Assembly (NCBI GenBank): GCA_029255685.2
Contig: CM055316.2
Coordinates: 66,541,237-66,605,236 of the forward strand
Length of the DNA stretch: 64,000 nt
From: Silene conica
Taxonomy: Eukaryota > Streptophyta > Magnoliopsida > Caryophyllales > Caryophyllaceae
Reading direction: 5' to 3'
Under the pieces are notes generated by a model, which made no database searches, was not told the DNA's origin, and saw only the letters and a program-made list of their open reading frames with translations. A program made the position numbers and the translations under genes. The number at the start of each line of letters is the position of its first letter. Position 1 is the first letter of the stretch. This document shows positions 48,501 through 60,727 of this stretch, piece by piece.

Positions 48501-49402
48501 ATATGGGAAGTTGGGAACTAAGCCCAACATAGATAGATAGAGTAGCTTTTGAAGGTAATGGGATGAAGTTGGATGGCTCTTGTTCTTAGTTTAAAAAAAC
48601 ACGCCTTCAACACACTTAAGTCTAAGGCTCAGTGAGGCACTAGGTGATGTGGTTGCTGGTTAGCAAAAGGGAGAGGGGGATGAAGCCTAGACACCCATGA
48701 ATTTCTCCCATGGTTATTTAATTGGGGGTCTCTTGCTCCTCTTTTTACATTATTTTTCCCCTTTCCTCTTTTCATTTAAAAGTTGTATCCATGAACTGAG
48801 AAGTCATAAGGCTTTTAGCCTAATCCTAGGGTAGGATCAAAAGGGATGAAGTAGTTGCTTGTAGCGTGTAATAACTTCCTGCTTGATCAGGATCCAAATG
48901 TTAGTGTGTCTGTTAATCATATTATAACTTCTTGTATCAAACCAGTTAAACTTGTTGCTCCGTCTTCTTTCTTAGATTGCACCAGATTGGAGGCAAGCAC
49001 TGACCCTGAAGAAAAATATTGAAGATCGCATTGCCAGAGGTAAGAAATGCACCATTGTAACTTGTTTTATATTTTGTCCTCATTTGACTAGAGATCACAC
49101 TCTGATGAGATTAAACATCATTAATTCTCACATGTAGAGATACATATACTGCCTTACCCTTGCAATTAGTGCTAAGTATAGAAAATGGTCAAATATTTTG
49201 GGATGGACTGTTCCTAATGGTAAATGGGATGGAGGGAGTGTCAGCGAAAGCTCAAGTTGGTCAAACTAACTACATGTAGAGACTGGTTGTTAATTGTGGT
49301 TGTCCAATCAATGCAGATGGTGTCATTGGAATAGGCATAACCGCTACTGCAGTGGGTCTTTTGGTTGGAGGGATTGCTGCGGCTGTGGCTCGTAAAAGGT
49401 GA
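45572..49402 (+). CDS. FIS1: Mitochondrial/peroxisomal fission protein FIS1, five exons, complete
   Basis: Tail-anchored adaptor on the outer mitochondrial and peroxisomal membranes that acts with dynamin-related proteins in organelle division. Exons 45572-45664, 46620-46758, 47971-48095, 48976-49039, 49317-49402 have GT/AG borders and join in frame to 168 residues, as in Arabidopsis FIS1A/B (167-170). Exon 1 encodes MDAKIGQFFESVGNFFGG; exon 2 the TPR-like LMRLSWALVHSR and RGIAM; exon 3 the conserved YLLAVGYYRSGDFARSRQLV; exon 5 the C-terminal membrane anchor (GVIGIGITATAVGLLVGGIA) followed by the basic tail ARKR. No broken residues seen. Intron 2 has a Stowaway MITE and a 53-bp tandem repeat. 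Confidence 0.96.
47184..47379. mobile_element. Stowaway-type MITE in FIS1 intron 2
   Basis: Termini CTACCTCCGATTTCCTATGA and AAGAAATCGGAAAGAG are inverted repeats with TA on both sides (47182-47183, 47380-47381). Same family as 33711-33907. Non-coding. Confidence 0.93.
47391..47496. repeat. 53-bp tandem duplication in FIS1 intron 2
   Basis: CAAAAATGGAAAACGAATGG... occurs at 47391 and 47444 with only two or three differences, directly beside the MITE. Confidence 0.92.
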
Positions 49403-50538
49403 TATGACCACCAATTTGAGTGGATCATATCGTGACTCCTTTTTCTTGTGAAAATTTGGGTTCTCTGTCAAACACTTGTTTAATGCTACTGACAGCTTTA
49501 TCGCCTTTTCAGTCCCGTTGCTTAGTTGACTTGATGTAATGCTTTTGACAGCAACTCCTCGTATTATTATTTGCTGAATATAACTCTGGAATTTTACAAG
49601 TTTTGTAGTCATGCAAAGTTTATTGAAATGTTAAGATTAAGAACCAATGTAAAGAGTGCACTTTTACGTGGTCCACCTTAGCATTACTCGTTGTAATCCG
49701 GTTTATTTATTTGTTGAATGAATTCTTGAATATCGCTATAACTTTTATTTCGGTTACATTACTACACCCGGCTCCTGGTATGGCATCAATGTTCATCCCC
49801 AAAACTATCACCGCATCCAGCAGACCCCGGATTGGCCTTAGAGGCGCCATTTGAATCGAGAAGAACGTATCCATGAGGAGGGCTCCAGCGTAGAAAGATT
49901 TCCTATGAGTTGGGCCAAGACTCTGAATATAAAGAGAGAATTTATCAATTCAGATGCTTGCTTAGACGATAACAATTGTTTATGAAGGAATTATGCCGGA
50001 TAAACTGGGTTTTCCTCGCTACGGTTAAACACAATATTGTTCCTCCACCGCCATCAAACTATTTTTTGTTTCCCGTTTGTTATTTCAAATAATTTACGAC
50101 TTTAAGTTGACATCTAGTACTTGGTAACCAACACGGCGACATTGCTGATCTGCAAATATAACTTAGCCCTCAGTGTAATTTTAACATAATTACTACATAT
50201 TCAATTCATTATTGTATTAACATTATTGTCTACCATAGTATTACTCGATTTAATCAGGTTTATATATTTGTCAAATGAACTTCTCAAATATTGCCACGCC
50301 TTTTATTTCGGCTACATAATATGCCTAGCTCCCGGTATGGAGGCAATTTTTTTGGAACCTCAACATCATTAACAGCTCCCGGGTGTAGAAATTGAGGGCA
50401 TGTATTATGCTGCTCTTGTGCATTACAAATAATCAGCTTTCAAGGTTACATTATCTACTACAACAAGATTTAGCGACGGACAATAACTATGTCAGTGAAT
50501 GCAGAACCTCAACATCACTAAATTTGGGTGATTAGAGG
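49403..50538. other. Convergent intergenic region between FIS1 and AUG1
   Basis: 3' flanks of both genes. A diverged direct repeat pair (about 49673-49795 and 50232-50350; shared CTTTTATTTCGG, GGTTTAT, CTCC(T/C)GGTATGG) suggests an old duplication. No gene recognised. Confidence 0.55.
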
Positions 50539-53500
50539 TTAATCAGTGGTACCAAGTGCTCTCTGCAACACTTCTTCCAGGCGTTTCTCTGCAGCACCAT
50601 ACTCTCTTTTCATGTTTTCAATAGCCAAAGACGCCAATGCTTTGTCCTGCCAATTTACATATGGAGTATAAAGAAAGGCTCATTACCAGTTTACAGATAC
50701 TTCAAACCAATTACAGGATATAAACATGAAAAAGGGACTGAAACTTACAGGAGGCAGGTCCTGGTAACTTCTTAAGGTATCGAGAATGGGCTTGAGTTTC
50801 CTGTCCAGCTCTTTTCGGTGCTCAGCCATTTCGACCAGCACCCCATGGCTTAGTTCCGGGGTGTAACCCACTCTATTCAATACTGCCTGCAGATTAAGTA
50901 ACACACGCTTGACGCTTTTGTCAACCATGATATCAGATTACTTTTTAATGTTTTTATTTGTTGCTTTTCCATTTTCCTGAAATTATTCTAATTCATTTCT
51001 TAAGTGAATGCCACTAGGTTCAACAAGGAAGCCATCTTTACTAGATGTACTATATAGACAATGTCAACAAGCACTACGAAAACAAAACAAGCATTTATCG
51101 TTGACCACAAATATCGACCGCTTTTGAATGTTCTATAGCATTTTGAGGCGACAATGGACCACATTTATGATATACGGTGTAACAATAGAGAACAATAGAG
51201 ATTAAGCTGTAACAACCGATATTAATTGTTATGTATGCATTACCTCTGCAATGCTCATATTAAAACACATGAAACACAGTAGTAGATCAAATACACTACC
51301 TTATAGTTAGAACATCTTTGGTTGTATTCTCGCTCTTTAGACATCATGACTGCCAAGTTGTTGTTCCAGTTTTCCATTTGAGATTCACAAGGTGCTACGT
51401 CGTCTTCCAGCTGGGAAAGTATTCTAAACATATGCCAAAAAAAAGGTGGAGACTATAGTGGGCATTCACTAATCCTTGAAATGGGTTAATACCCAATAAA
51501 AAGACGAACTCTCACAAAGCATTCTAAAGATCAAGGAAAATAGGATAAGTGAGCATACTTTTTCAGGTAAGTCAGCCTCGCTATAGCCTTTCTTGTATAA
51601 TCAAGGAGAACTTTCGATTCCTTTTGTACCTTAGCCCTCTTCTCTTCCACTTCACTCTTTCTTAAAGAAAGATCTCCCATTGCCACGAGGTAACTAGAAG
51701 CACATCACCCATTTAACACCGGAAATTTGAGGCACAAACTTGGATTCACCAACACTTGGCTTTATCACTATACAAAACAAAAAATTATTTCCTAACCCAC
51801 CTGCTAAATTCAGTGTCTCTAATGTTTAGCAAGTTGGAAACACTGGCCAAAACTTGAGAGGAACCAACCACATTGGAGGGTAAACTCTCTTGGGCCAATC
51901 CCACATTCTCCAAAATCTCCCTGATCCTTGCAGCTTAATTGAGTCAAAATTTCCCGTCAAAAAATCACACGAATCAAATCGAAAGAGAATTTTCAGCAAA
52001 CATAAAAAGTAAAGAATTTAACGGAAGTTGTTCGAACACTAGAATAAATCATATCCTACTTAAACCTTGCACCATGCATCAACTGACATAAAAGCTAGCC
52101 AAGAACACTGCTATAATGAGCATCAATCCTTCACTAGCGAGGACAGATACTCACAACAACAACATTAGCACAATACCTCAAAGGCTCCTGCAAATGGCAG
52201 GTGAAGGTTTGGATGTACAAAACCTTACCCACATGTTGAAACTGTATTAAGATTTCAATCTAACAGTGGCATATGGAAATTATTTTGGACTCGTCATTTT
52301 CTGAAATACTAAAAATATCTAAACATATTTAAAAACTATAATCAAAAGTTAAAAAAAGAGAACAAAATAGAAAACATTGGCCATTTTATAAATATAGAAG
52401 TTTAATTAATACAAAAGCAATAAGGGAGTAGCAATGCGCCAATGCGGTAGGCATAGTAAGTATCTATTCTAAAACAGAGAGGAAAATTCTCATCTTCGTA
52501 ATCTTCAAAACAGAGAGCAAAATTAATTAAAGCAGTAGCAACATCTTCGTAGCAATGCAGTAGACATATTCAGCATTCCCAAACGAAACTGAAAACAAAA
52601 TTAAGCAGAAATCTATCTAAAGCATCTATTCTAGAACAGCATTCTCATCTTCCACCTAATAGTCATCTCCATAATTCCTTAACATGTCTTCAAATACTTA
52701 GATCTTCGGCAATAATATTAGCAAATGCATTCATGTCATACCAAGTGAATCACCACCTTAAATAATAAAGGAAAAAGTCACCAAATTATTTTATTAACAA
52801 TATACAAAGTAGCTTATTAATCCTGATATAAAAGTAACTTACCAACATCTTAATTGCTTGACGGACCTTTCTTGTATTCATCAATTTTGTGGTTTAACAA
52901 CCGCAAATTATTGTGGACATAAACAAGATCTTGAGTTCTTTTCGAGTCTAACTTGTTTCTTTTCACACTTTGAATCTATGAGAATTAGCTCCAATCTCTT
53001 TCGTGACAAGATGATGAAGGCGGTAACTTGCCCACCAACTAAGTGGCTCCTCGCGAATTTTTGCTTCCATGACATGAGGTTCCGAGAAAAATTCCCGAAA
53101 ACATTCCCGAAAACATTCCATATTCAACAAACACTCTTCTAAGATCGTCTTGCTTTGGAAACATTTTTTTAAAACATTTATCTCTATTAAGAGATATCTC
53201 ATGATCTTCACTAAGTGCTATCCTTAGACTAGTCTGATACCAGGTTGTAACCAAAATCCACTATAAAATTTCGGAACTAACGAATGAGTCATACAATGAA
53301 GTGAGGTGTTACTTTTATTCCATCTCGCTCCCAAAACTTGTTGAATAACAGTAAAAAAGTTGGAATATCCATTACTTAAGTCCCACCAACGATTATTTTT
53401 TAAGTTTTACATCTCTATATATGATATGATGAAGCGTGCTGATTGTGACGACATTTGTTTGCATTTAATATACGATATGTGGGACTCTATGATAGAGGAA

Positions 53501-55136
53501 GTTAAATAAAAAGTATTTAAGGAAGAAGCCGAGAACTTAAGTACTGGATATTCCAACTTTTTTATTGTTATTCAACAAGTTTTGGAAGCGAGATGGAATA
53601 AAAGTAACACTCACTTCATTGTATGACTCATTCATTAGTTCCGAAATTTTATAGTGAATTTTGGTTACAACGTGGTACCGGCATTATGTCAAGGATAGCA
53701 CCAAATGAAGATCATGAGGTATCTCTTAATAGAGATAAATGTTTTAAAAAAAATGTTTCCAAAACAAGACGATCTTAGAAGAGTGCACGTTGAATATGAA
53801 ATGTTTTCGGGGGATTTGGGATTTTTTTCGGAAACTCGTGTTATGGAAGCAAGAATTGACGAGTAGTCACTTAGTTGGTGGGCAAGTTGCGGATCATGTA
53901 CACCATGTTACAAGCTTTGGCTAATAAACTTCTTTCTCAACCGGCTTCATCCTCTTGCGAAAGAAATTGGAGCGATTTCACGCAGATTCAAAGTATGAAA
54001 AGAAACAAGTTAGACTCGAAAAGAACTCAAGATCTTATTTATGTCCACAATAATTTGCGGTTGTTAACCCACAAAACTGATGAATACAAGAAAGGTCCAT
54101 CAAGCTATTGGGATGTTGGTAAGTTATTTTTATATGAGGATTAATAAGTTACTTTGTATATTGTTAATAAAAAAATTGGTGACTTTTCCCTTTGTTATTT
54201 AAGGTGGTGATTCACCTGGGGTTGATGCTGACATGAATGCATTTGCTAATATTATTGTCAAAGATCCTAGTATTGAAGACATGTTAAGAAATTATGAAGA
54301 TGAAGATTAGGTAGAAGATGGGAATGTTGTTTTAGAATAGATGATTTAGATAAATTTCTACTTTAATTTTGTTTTCTGTTTCATTCGGTAATGTTGAACA
54401 TTGTTTACTGCATTGCTATGAAGAAGATGATGTTGCTACTGCTTCAATTAATTTTGCTATCTGCTTTGGAGATCATGAAGATGAGAATTTTGTTGGCGCA
54501 TTGCTACTCCCCTACCGCTTTTGTATTAATTAAACTTCTACTTTTAGATATTTTTAGTATTTCAGAAAATGCCGAGTACAAAATAATTCCCCAACTGTTG
54601 GTAATCTTGTTGTACAACTTACTGCCAGACCTCACAGTTCATTGATGTTCTTGAATACGGAGTATAACAGTTCAGACTTCAGACCCAAATCCTATTTTTC
54701 ATTAATCAAACGGTTGCTACGTCACAATTATAAGATTATCAACCACTTTAATGAGCAAAAAAAAGCTTTATCCCAACATAATTCAAAACCAATGAATGAA
54801 ATAGATTTAAAATGCAAACATAAAAACCAAAAATACAAAAGATCAGAATTTGAGAAGGAAAAGTAGGATACCCTGGGAACGGTATTCAGCGGCCTTCTGA
54901 CGAAGATCATTAGCAACAATGGCAGAAGCCTGAGTCTTGGCTTGGGAAACAGTGGCAAGATTATGCAAATGGGCAATGCTCCTTGGGGTATACTCGAATT
55001 CGGGCACTTCTTTACCAACAGCATCAAACTGAGACACAAGCCATGCTTTCACTTCCTGAACCCTACCGGCATCGAAACCACTGCCTCTCACTTCATTTCC
55101 ACCCGTCCCATCATTCCCATATATCAGTTCACTCAT
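50539..55136 (-). CDS. AUG1: Augmin subunit 1 (HAUS1/AUG1), six exons, complete
   Basis: Part of the eight-subunit augmin complex that recruits gamma-tubulin to existing microtubules for branching nucleation in spindle and phragmoplast. Exons in order: 55136-54872, 51933-51801, 51693-51559, 51423-51300, 50886-50749, 50646-50539. All borders are GT/AG and phases agree, giving 903 bases and 300 residues, the expected plant size. Hallmarks: KEVPEFEYTPRSIAHLHNLA (exon 1), NLLNIRDTEF (exon 2), LEDDVAPCESQMENW (exon 4) and the conserved EMAEHRKELDRKLKPILDTL then RSYQDLPP (exon 5). It is helical and probably coiled-coil throughout. Start chosen at 55136, the first Met before the conserved block. Intron 1 (2.9 kb) contains a large inverted repeat. 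Confidence 0.95.
52395..54540. repeat. Large inverted repeat (arms ~1 kb) of hAT sequence in AUG1 intron 1
   Basis: Left arm 52395-53380 and right arm 53536-54540 are reverse complements with scattered mismatches and indels; the spacer is about 155 bases. Outer ends pair TAGAAGTTTAATTAATACAA with its complement at 54540, inner ends pair GGAATATCC..ACTTAAG. Both arms come from the 3' part of a hAT transposase gene. The whole structure is inside an intron of AUG1 and would be copied into its pre-mRNA as a hairpin. Confidence 0.95.
53875..54309 (+). pseudogene. hAT transposase C-terminal dimerisation domain fragment
   Basis: The frame from 53875 reads LLSQPASSSCERNWSDFTQI, then MKRNKLDSKRTQDLIYVHNN LRLL, the PF05699 hAT C-terminal dimerisation block, then a WDVG tail. 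Upstream sequence to 53640 is related but broken by stops; the catalytic RNase-H-like core is absent. An inverted copy lies in the left arm at about 52690-53060. Confidence 0.85.
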
Positions 55137-55699
55137 TTCTCTTCACTGTTATTGTTATTGCCAAAAAAGCACAGAATTTCACATAAAAATAAAAACAAAT
55201 CTCTCATTAACACAATTTAAATGAACAAAGCAATACATTCACATATAACATACAATTTTGATTTCTTATTCATTCAACTGACTAATTTTCCCCTTTCTAA
55301 TCTGTTAGATGATCAAATTGAAAATCAGACTGAACCCCAGTTTTAATTTCAGTCAATTAATAGAAAGATCGAAACATTATGCAACTGATTCATAAAAAGT
55401 ATAATGATTAAGATTTATTGAATTACAATAAGCAAGAGTGAAAATGGATGACATACCTGAATTATTAAATGTTAGGGGTGTTTAATTGAATTGGAAATGC
55501 TGTTGGAACAAAATGGATGCACTACAGTTTGGTTGTTTGAGAGAGATTTGAAGAAGTGATACAAACTGAAGAAGGGTAAAGTAATAAATTTTGAAAATGG
55601 GGATAAAAAAAAAAAGGAAGATTTTAGCTTCTTCAAACTCACATGAAGGAAGTCATATAGTCATGTAGAATTGTAGATCATCTAAACACGGGTTAAAAT
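55137..55699. promoter_or_regulatory. AUG1 upstream region
   Basis: Contains the leader and promoter of AUG1. No clear TATA box was assigned and no other gene or element end is seen. Confidence 0.4.
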
Positions 55700-56138
55700 T
55701 AGACCTCGCAAACACATCAGGTCTTGTGGGTTCGTGTTCGTGTCACATGTAAACAGGTCACAAAACTTTCAACCTAAACTCGACCCAATTAAATTTCGTA
55801 TCGTGTTCGTGTCGACCCACTTAGATAAATGGGTCGTCAAGCCTCAACCCTAACCCGTTAATTTCGTGTCGGGTTTTCGTGTCATGTCCATATTTGGAAA
55901 GTTTGAGTATATTTATGTGATAAAGGATAAAAAAAAAATAAGATTAATTTAGTAAACAGGTCATTCGTGTCGGGTTCGTGTTTAAAGAGCTCAATCCAAA
56001 CCCGACCCAATTAAATATCATGTCGTGTTCGTGTCGACCCACTTACATAAATGGGTCATTAAGCCTCAACCCAAACCCGTTAATTTCGTGTCGGGTTCGT
56101 GTCGTGTTTTCGTATCGTGTCATTATTTGTCAGCTCTA
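55700..56138. mobile_element. Small DNA transposon with GGGTCGTGTTCG-type repeats
   Basis: Termini TAGACCTCGCAAA and TTTGTCAGCTCTA are imperfect inverted repeats (rc TAGAGCTGACAAA). Flanks GTTAAAAT and GATTAAAT agree at six of eight positions, a possible decayed 8-bp duplication (hAT-like). Interior has two copies of a TCGTGTTCGTGTCGACCCAC segment. Relative of 25970-26507. Confidence 0.6.
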
Positions 56139-56499
56139 GATTAAATATATAGCAACTTTTACGACAAGTTGTTTTGAAGATTTTAAAAGTTTTTTTTGGG
56201 AAAATTATGAATTATCATTATCGACTCGATTTCATTTTACAAATTATCACCTTTATTTAACTTTAAAATAAAATCTAACTTATTTTAACTATTTGGGATA
56301 ATTTTGCATAATTATCGACTCTATTTCATTTTAACGACTTTCGATCATTTTTCATGACCAAACTACCATTACTAATTATTAGATACACACCGACTCTCTA
56401 ATTCACCATTCGTTCTATCAGTTCACGATTAACAGTGCTTTTTTGAATGTTTGTTAATAATGAACTGATAGAAGAAATGATGAATTAGGGAGTCAATGT

Positions 56500-57884
56500 C
56501 ACTACAAAAATACTAACGTACAAATCAGGGGAATTCCGTCGCAAACAGGAGATTTGCGACGGACACTGTCTGCCGCGTTTTTTTGTCGCAAAATGAATTT
56601 TTGCGACGATTTGTCTATCGCAAAATGTTGCTACAGAATAGTTAAGTTTTGCAATGGATTTTCCGTCGCAAGTATTGACTTACTTTGACCAAAATGTCAA
56701 AGTCAGTCAAAATTTGTGACGGAATTTCCGTCGCAACTTCCTCTTTTGCGAAGGAAATTCCGTCGCAAATCTGGGCAACTTTGACATTTTGGTCAAAGTC
56801 GGTCAAGTTTTGCGACGGAAAATCCGTCGCACAACAGGACTTTTCCGTCGCCAATTTCTGTAGGTTTTTCCGGTTTCAACTGTTTTTTCTGCTCCCCATT
56901 TCAGCTAAATGGTTGATTTTAGTCATTTCTAAGCTCTCCAAGCCTACATAAAAGTGGCTAATTTCAGCCAAAACAACCCAGCACACAACAACTTGTCCGA
57001 GACAAGATTTTCAAAAGACTTTTCATAACTAAAATTAAGGTTTTGCATAGTTATATGTCCGAATACATTCAACTTAAAAAACTAAACATAATGAATACAA
57101 ACAAACTAATCGACCTAATAAACTAATATAATATACCCTATCTAACGGTGATGTGAGTGGTCTGTGGGGTGATGAAATTGGTGGCCGACCTAGCATTGTC
57201 GCCACCGTCATCATCAAAGTCATGTCGTGGCTGAGAAGGACCTCCCGGGTTACAGTTTTGAGTAGAGAAGTCATGTTGAAACTTCACGTTGCTTTAGCTG
57301 AGCATTCTCTTCAAGGACTCTACCGACGTCTTAAAGCTTTGAGATTGCTAGCTGAACATTCTCTTCAAGGACTCTACCAACGATACCTGGGGTGTATGAA
57401 GTGTTCTCACTTCCTGACAAATTATCATCGTAAAAATTTATCAAACTTGTTAACGTTCAATTAGTTATACATAAATATATCAAGAAACGAGTAACAAACA
57501 CGTAAAATTTGTGAGAACAATATCTTACTAAGATTGGCAAGATTGGATATGCCAAGTCATAAGAAGCTTTTCGACCAATTTGCCTTGTTTTTTTTATTTT
57601 TTATTGATTTATTGCAATTCCGATTGGATTCGGATATCCAGTTTTAAGAAAATCACAATCCAAATCCGATCCAGTTTATTCAGTTTAACCACGAGATTAC
57701 TCCCACTGGAACTCTGGAAGACATGTGACCAAGTCTCATCGTCCAAAGAGCGATCTTGCTATCTTTTGGATGTTTTGAGGATGATTTTGACATCCTTTCA
57801 AACTCTATTGCAACTCTACCCACCCTTCGAAAGAAAGTCATAATCATCCTCCTTAATTTTCCATTGATTTGCCATATCCCATAG
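56500..57884. mobile_element. CACTA-type left terminus and flank, right end not found
   Basis: Begins CACTACAAAAATACTAACGT, followed by dense inverted and direct repeats of TTGCGACGG / CCGTCGCAA (about 56535-56855), the usual CACTA subterminal pattern. Further right is unassigned sequence with a 57-bp direct repeat (GAGCATTCTCTTCAAGGACT, at about 57300 and 57357). The LTR element at 57885 is inserted downstream; no matching GTAGTG terminus was recognised after 61276. Confidence 0.55.
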
Positions 57885-58428
57885 TGTCACGGTCCGGTAC
57901 TTTTGCCGGATCGTGGTGCGCACCCTTGCCCGACTCTAGGGCAAGAATGCAAGCAACAAGGGTCTCGTACTAGTGAGGGATCGCCCACTAGCACGTATCT
58001 CGGGTCTCGGGGTGTGTGTCGGAAATCCTAGTCATGACGTCCGGCACACGAATGCAATAAAAGTAAGCAATACGATTATTGAAAGCAATAAGAAAGCATA
58101 AACAAGCTTAATGATGAGAAGTGGTTTTTCATTGACTAGCACCTCTCATAGAGGCAAATTTGATATTTCTCATCTTGTAGCAGTGAACATTACAATTGCA
58201 GAATAGGTATACGTTTTCTAAACTCCTAAAAACGTACCTTAAACTAAAAACGAGACTCCAAGCTTTCAACACGCAGGAAGTAGACTTGGAGTACTAAATG
58301 ATACAAAAAACTAGAAATGAAAATACAAAAGCGAAATAAGAAATCTAAAGGCTCGAAGTGAAAGGACCGCGCGCGCAAATTATTGGCTATGAGGCTAGAT
58401 TTGCGGCTAAAATATACGGATCCTTACA
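57885..58428 (-). repeat. 3' LTR of the GAG-only element
   Basis: 544 bases, TG...CA. Differs from the other LTR by about four substitutions and two short indels (an extra GT near 58016; a missing ATTATCA-like segment near 58036), indicating recent insertion. Confidence 0.93.
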
Positions 58429-58439
58429 TTCTCCACCAC

Positions 58440-58733
58440 CTAATCTGTTGTCGCCCTCGACAACATAAAAATCTCGAACGGTGCTTTAGTGAGACATCCT
58501 TGGTGAGCTGTGGCCGTCCATGCTATGTTGAGGTTTGGCTTTCTCTCCAATTCGGCTCGTAGATAGCCTTCGGTCCACATCATGATCGGATTCCACGTCC
58601 CGTCAAAGATAGAGTGTATCTCCTTGACAGTGAGGCCTCCAAACTTCATGTCCTCCAAATTAATCACTCGCCCGGGGTCATTCTTGAAAGACCCTGTCCT
58701 TGGTGCTCGGTGCTTTCTCAACCAAACCTTCAC
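58440..58733 (-). CDS. Continuation of the GAG-protease frame after an in-frame TAG
   Basis: Begins immediately after the TAG at 58736-58734, in the same frame, and stays open for 97 codons to a stop at 58440, right before the purine-rich tract. It contains a WNPIMMWTEGYLRAELERKP-like stretch of unknown function. The absence of any other lesion suggests either a recent nonsense mutation or a stop that is sometimes read through. Confidence 0.5.
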   Translation of the reverse strand: MKVWLRKHRAPRTGSFKNDPGRVINLEDMKFGGLTVKEIHSIFDGTWNPIMMWTEGYLRAELERKPNLNIAWTATAHQGCLTKAPFEIFMLSRATTD

Positions 58734-60695
58734 CTAGTTTGTCTCCACTTCAGTACCTGCGTTCAAGGGAAAGTGAGTTCTCCAGGACGTCGAATCAGCA
58801 TTTCGACGCGGCCCCCTGATGTTACGAGGCCTTCTCACTTGGGTCTTGCGACCCTCATTGTCTACCTCCCTGCGAGGGGGTAGACTCTCGTTCCTCCTCC
58901 CAGGCCACTTAGCAGCGTAGTTAGCCTGGGCCTTGTTTGCCTTTGGTTCAGCTGAACCTTTGGCCTTTCTCTCCGTTGGCCCTCCTCGTATCGGCGTTGG
59001 TATCACCCTCATTGCCGAAATACGATGGTCCCCCTTGTTCTCGTCCGCATCTACGGTCTTTACTACAAAAGACCCCATCAATAGTATTGAATCATCACTC
59101 GGCTTCAACACCACTGATGCTCTCTGAAAGAACTGCATCCCGAGTACTAACTTGAAGTCATCCAACGGAACGGTAGTGAAGTCGAGCTCTCCCGCCCATT
59201 CACCTACTTGGACCGCGACCTTCTTAGCCACTCCTTGGATACGTCTCGCCTTCCCATTAACAGGCTTTAAGAAGCTGTTAACGTCGCTCAGAACCAATCC
59301 CAGTCGGTTGGCTTCTTCTTTCGTTACTAGGTTGTGGGTGGCTCCCGAGTCGATCAACGCTCGTGCCTTCCTCCCGTTCACCCTCAAGTCCACGTACATG
59401 AGCCCCGTGGATTTTTTTGCGTGGGTTTCATCCAGCTTCCCCATCGCACCTATCCTTTGGAGCGAGCCCATTCGTGGTTGCTCCTCCTCGTCGCTCGAAT
59501 CTTCCTCATACTCTTGATGATAGTGGGCTACTGCCTCATCAAGACGTTCTTGAGCTCCCTTCGGCATGTTCTGAAACATTGCGCTGAACTGTGCCTTGTT
59601 GGGACACTCGGCCATCTTATGGGGACCCTTACACACAAAACACGCAAACGGCTTCTTCGTTGTGGACGTAGCAGAATTTCCCACTTTCGAAGACGAGCTT
59701 GTGGGCGAGCTTCCGTTACTCCCCGATCGAGCTTGACTCCCTTGTGTGTAGAACCGACTACTCCCAACCGAAACTGAACTGGCTTGCGGTTTCTTTCCAT
59801 TAGTTCCATGAGACGAACCAGTATTCTCCGCTGGTGTCGCATCTCGAGGTGCCTCTCGCTCTCCGTGGAAGTCGAGAAGTCGTTCCGCGACAGATATTGC
59901 TGCAGACAGCGTCTTAGGATTCTGCCTCATTACCTCCTGTTGAGCCCACCTCTTCAATCCGTCGATGAACTCCAATGTTCGGTCCGTCTCGGTCATCTCG
60001 GTAATCTCGAGCATGCACGCAGAGAATTCCCTCACATAATCCCGGATAGATTTGGTGTGCTTCACCTCCTTCAGCTTCTTCCGAGCAACGAACTCAGTGT
60101 TCTCGGGATAGAAGTGATCCTTCAAAATCCTCTTGAAGTCGGCCCACGATGTCACCGTGATCGTGCCCGCTTCCATTTCCTTGTATCTAGCCCTCCACCA
60201 CATCTTGGCATCATCCGTCAAGTACATGCTTGCTGTGTCGACTTTCCCTGCCTCATCGAGCCCACTTACTCGGAAGTATTGCTCCATGTCAAAAACGAAG
60301 TTGTCGACCGCTTTTGAATCCCTCGCCCCATCGTAGGTACGAGGTTGAGGCGCTTTCACCTTACGGGCCCCCGAAAATTTTCCGTCATTGGCCACGACTT
60401 TCGTGAGCGTGGCACAAGTATTCTCGAGCTCCTCGATCTTTCGGTGGAGGTGAGTAATTTCTTCCCCTCGATCATCGGGTATTGCATTAGCGATCGCTAG
60501 GGTCCGGGTCTCCATCCCGACCATCGCCGACTCAAGGCTACTAACCGTCTTTTCCAACTCCTCGAGGCTCTCTCCCATTCGGATCACCATGTCCTCGAGT
60601 TTCGGGAGTTTATTATCAAACACATCTTCGAGGTAGCACATCCGATCCTCCATCGTCTTACCCATTTTCTCGATAACGATGAACAAATGCGGCAA
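58734..60695 (-). CDS. GAG-protease polyprotein of the LTR element (653 aa)
   Basis: Starts at 60695, 33 bases downstream of the upstream LTR. Order: N-terminal predicted coiled coil (~15-105), Ty3-type gag (~115-260, with WWRARYKEME and FYPENTEF), Ser/Gly-rich linker, a CX2CX3HX4C zinc knuckle (CFVCKGPHKMAEC, ~352-364), an acidic region and an aspartic protease with LIDSGATHNLV (~447-457, catalytic Asp ~449), then a basic tail. The frame is completely open, as expected for a young copy. It codes for particle protein and protease only. Confidence 0.92.
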   Translation of the reverse strand: MPHLFIVIEKMGKTMEDRMCYLEDVFDNKLPKLEDMVIRMGESLEELEKTVSSLESAMVGMETRTLAIANAIPDDRGEEITHLHRKIEELENTCATLTKVVANDGKFSGARKVKAPQPRTYDGARDSKAVDNFVFDMEQYFRVSGLDEAGKVDTASMYLTDDAKMWWRARYKEMEAGTITVTSWADFKRILKDHFYPENTEFVARKKLKEVKHTKSIRDYVREFSACMLEITEMTETDRTLEFIDGLKRWAQQEVMRQNPKTLSAAISVAERLLDFHGEREAPRDATPAENTGSSHGTNGKKPQASSVSVGSSRFYTQGSQARSGSNGSSPTSSSSKVGNSATSTTKKPFACFVCKGPHKMAECPNKAQFSAMFQNMPKGAQERLDEAVAHYHQEYEEDSSDEEEQPRMGSLQRIGAMGKLDETHAKKSTGLMYVDLRVNGRKARALIDSGATHNLVTKEEANRLGLVLSDVNSFLKPVNGKARRIQGVAKKVAVQVGEWAGELDFTTVPLDDFKLVLGMQFFQRASVVLKPSDDSILLMGSFVVKTVDADENKGDHRISAMRVIPTPIRGGPTERKAKGSAEPKANKAQANYAAKWPGRRNESLPPRREVDNEGRKTQVRRPRNIRGPRRNADSTSWRTHFPLNAGTEVETN

Positions 60696-60727
60696 GCAGA
60701 AACCCGTCCGAAGACCGGGCTCCCAAA

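Noticed and set aside
58614..60336. Plus-strand frames within the GAG-only element
   Set aside because: Antisense shadows of the open GAG-protease frame.
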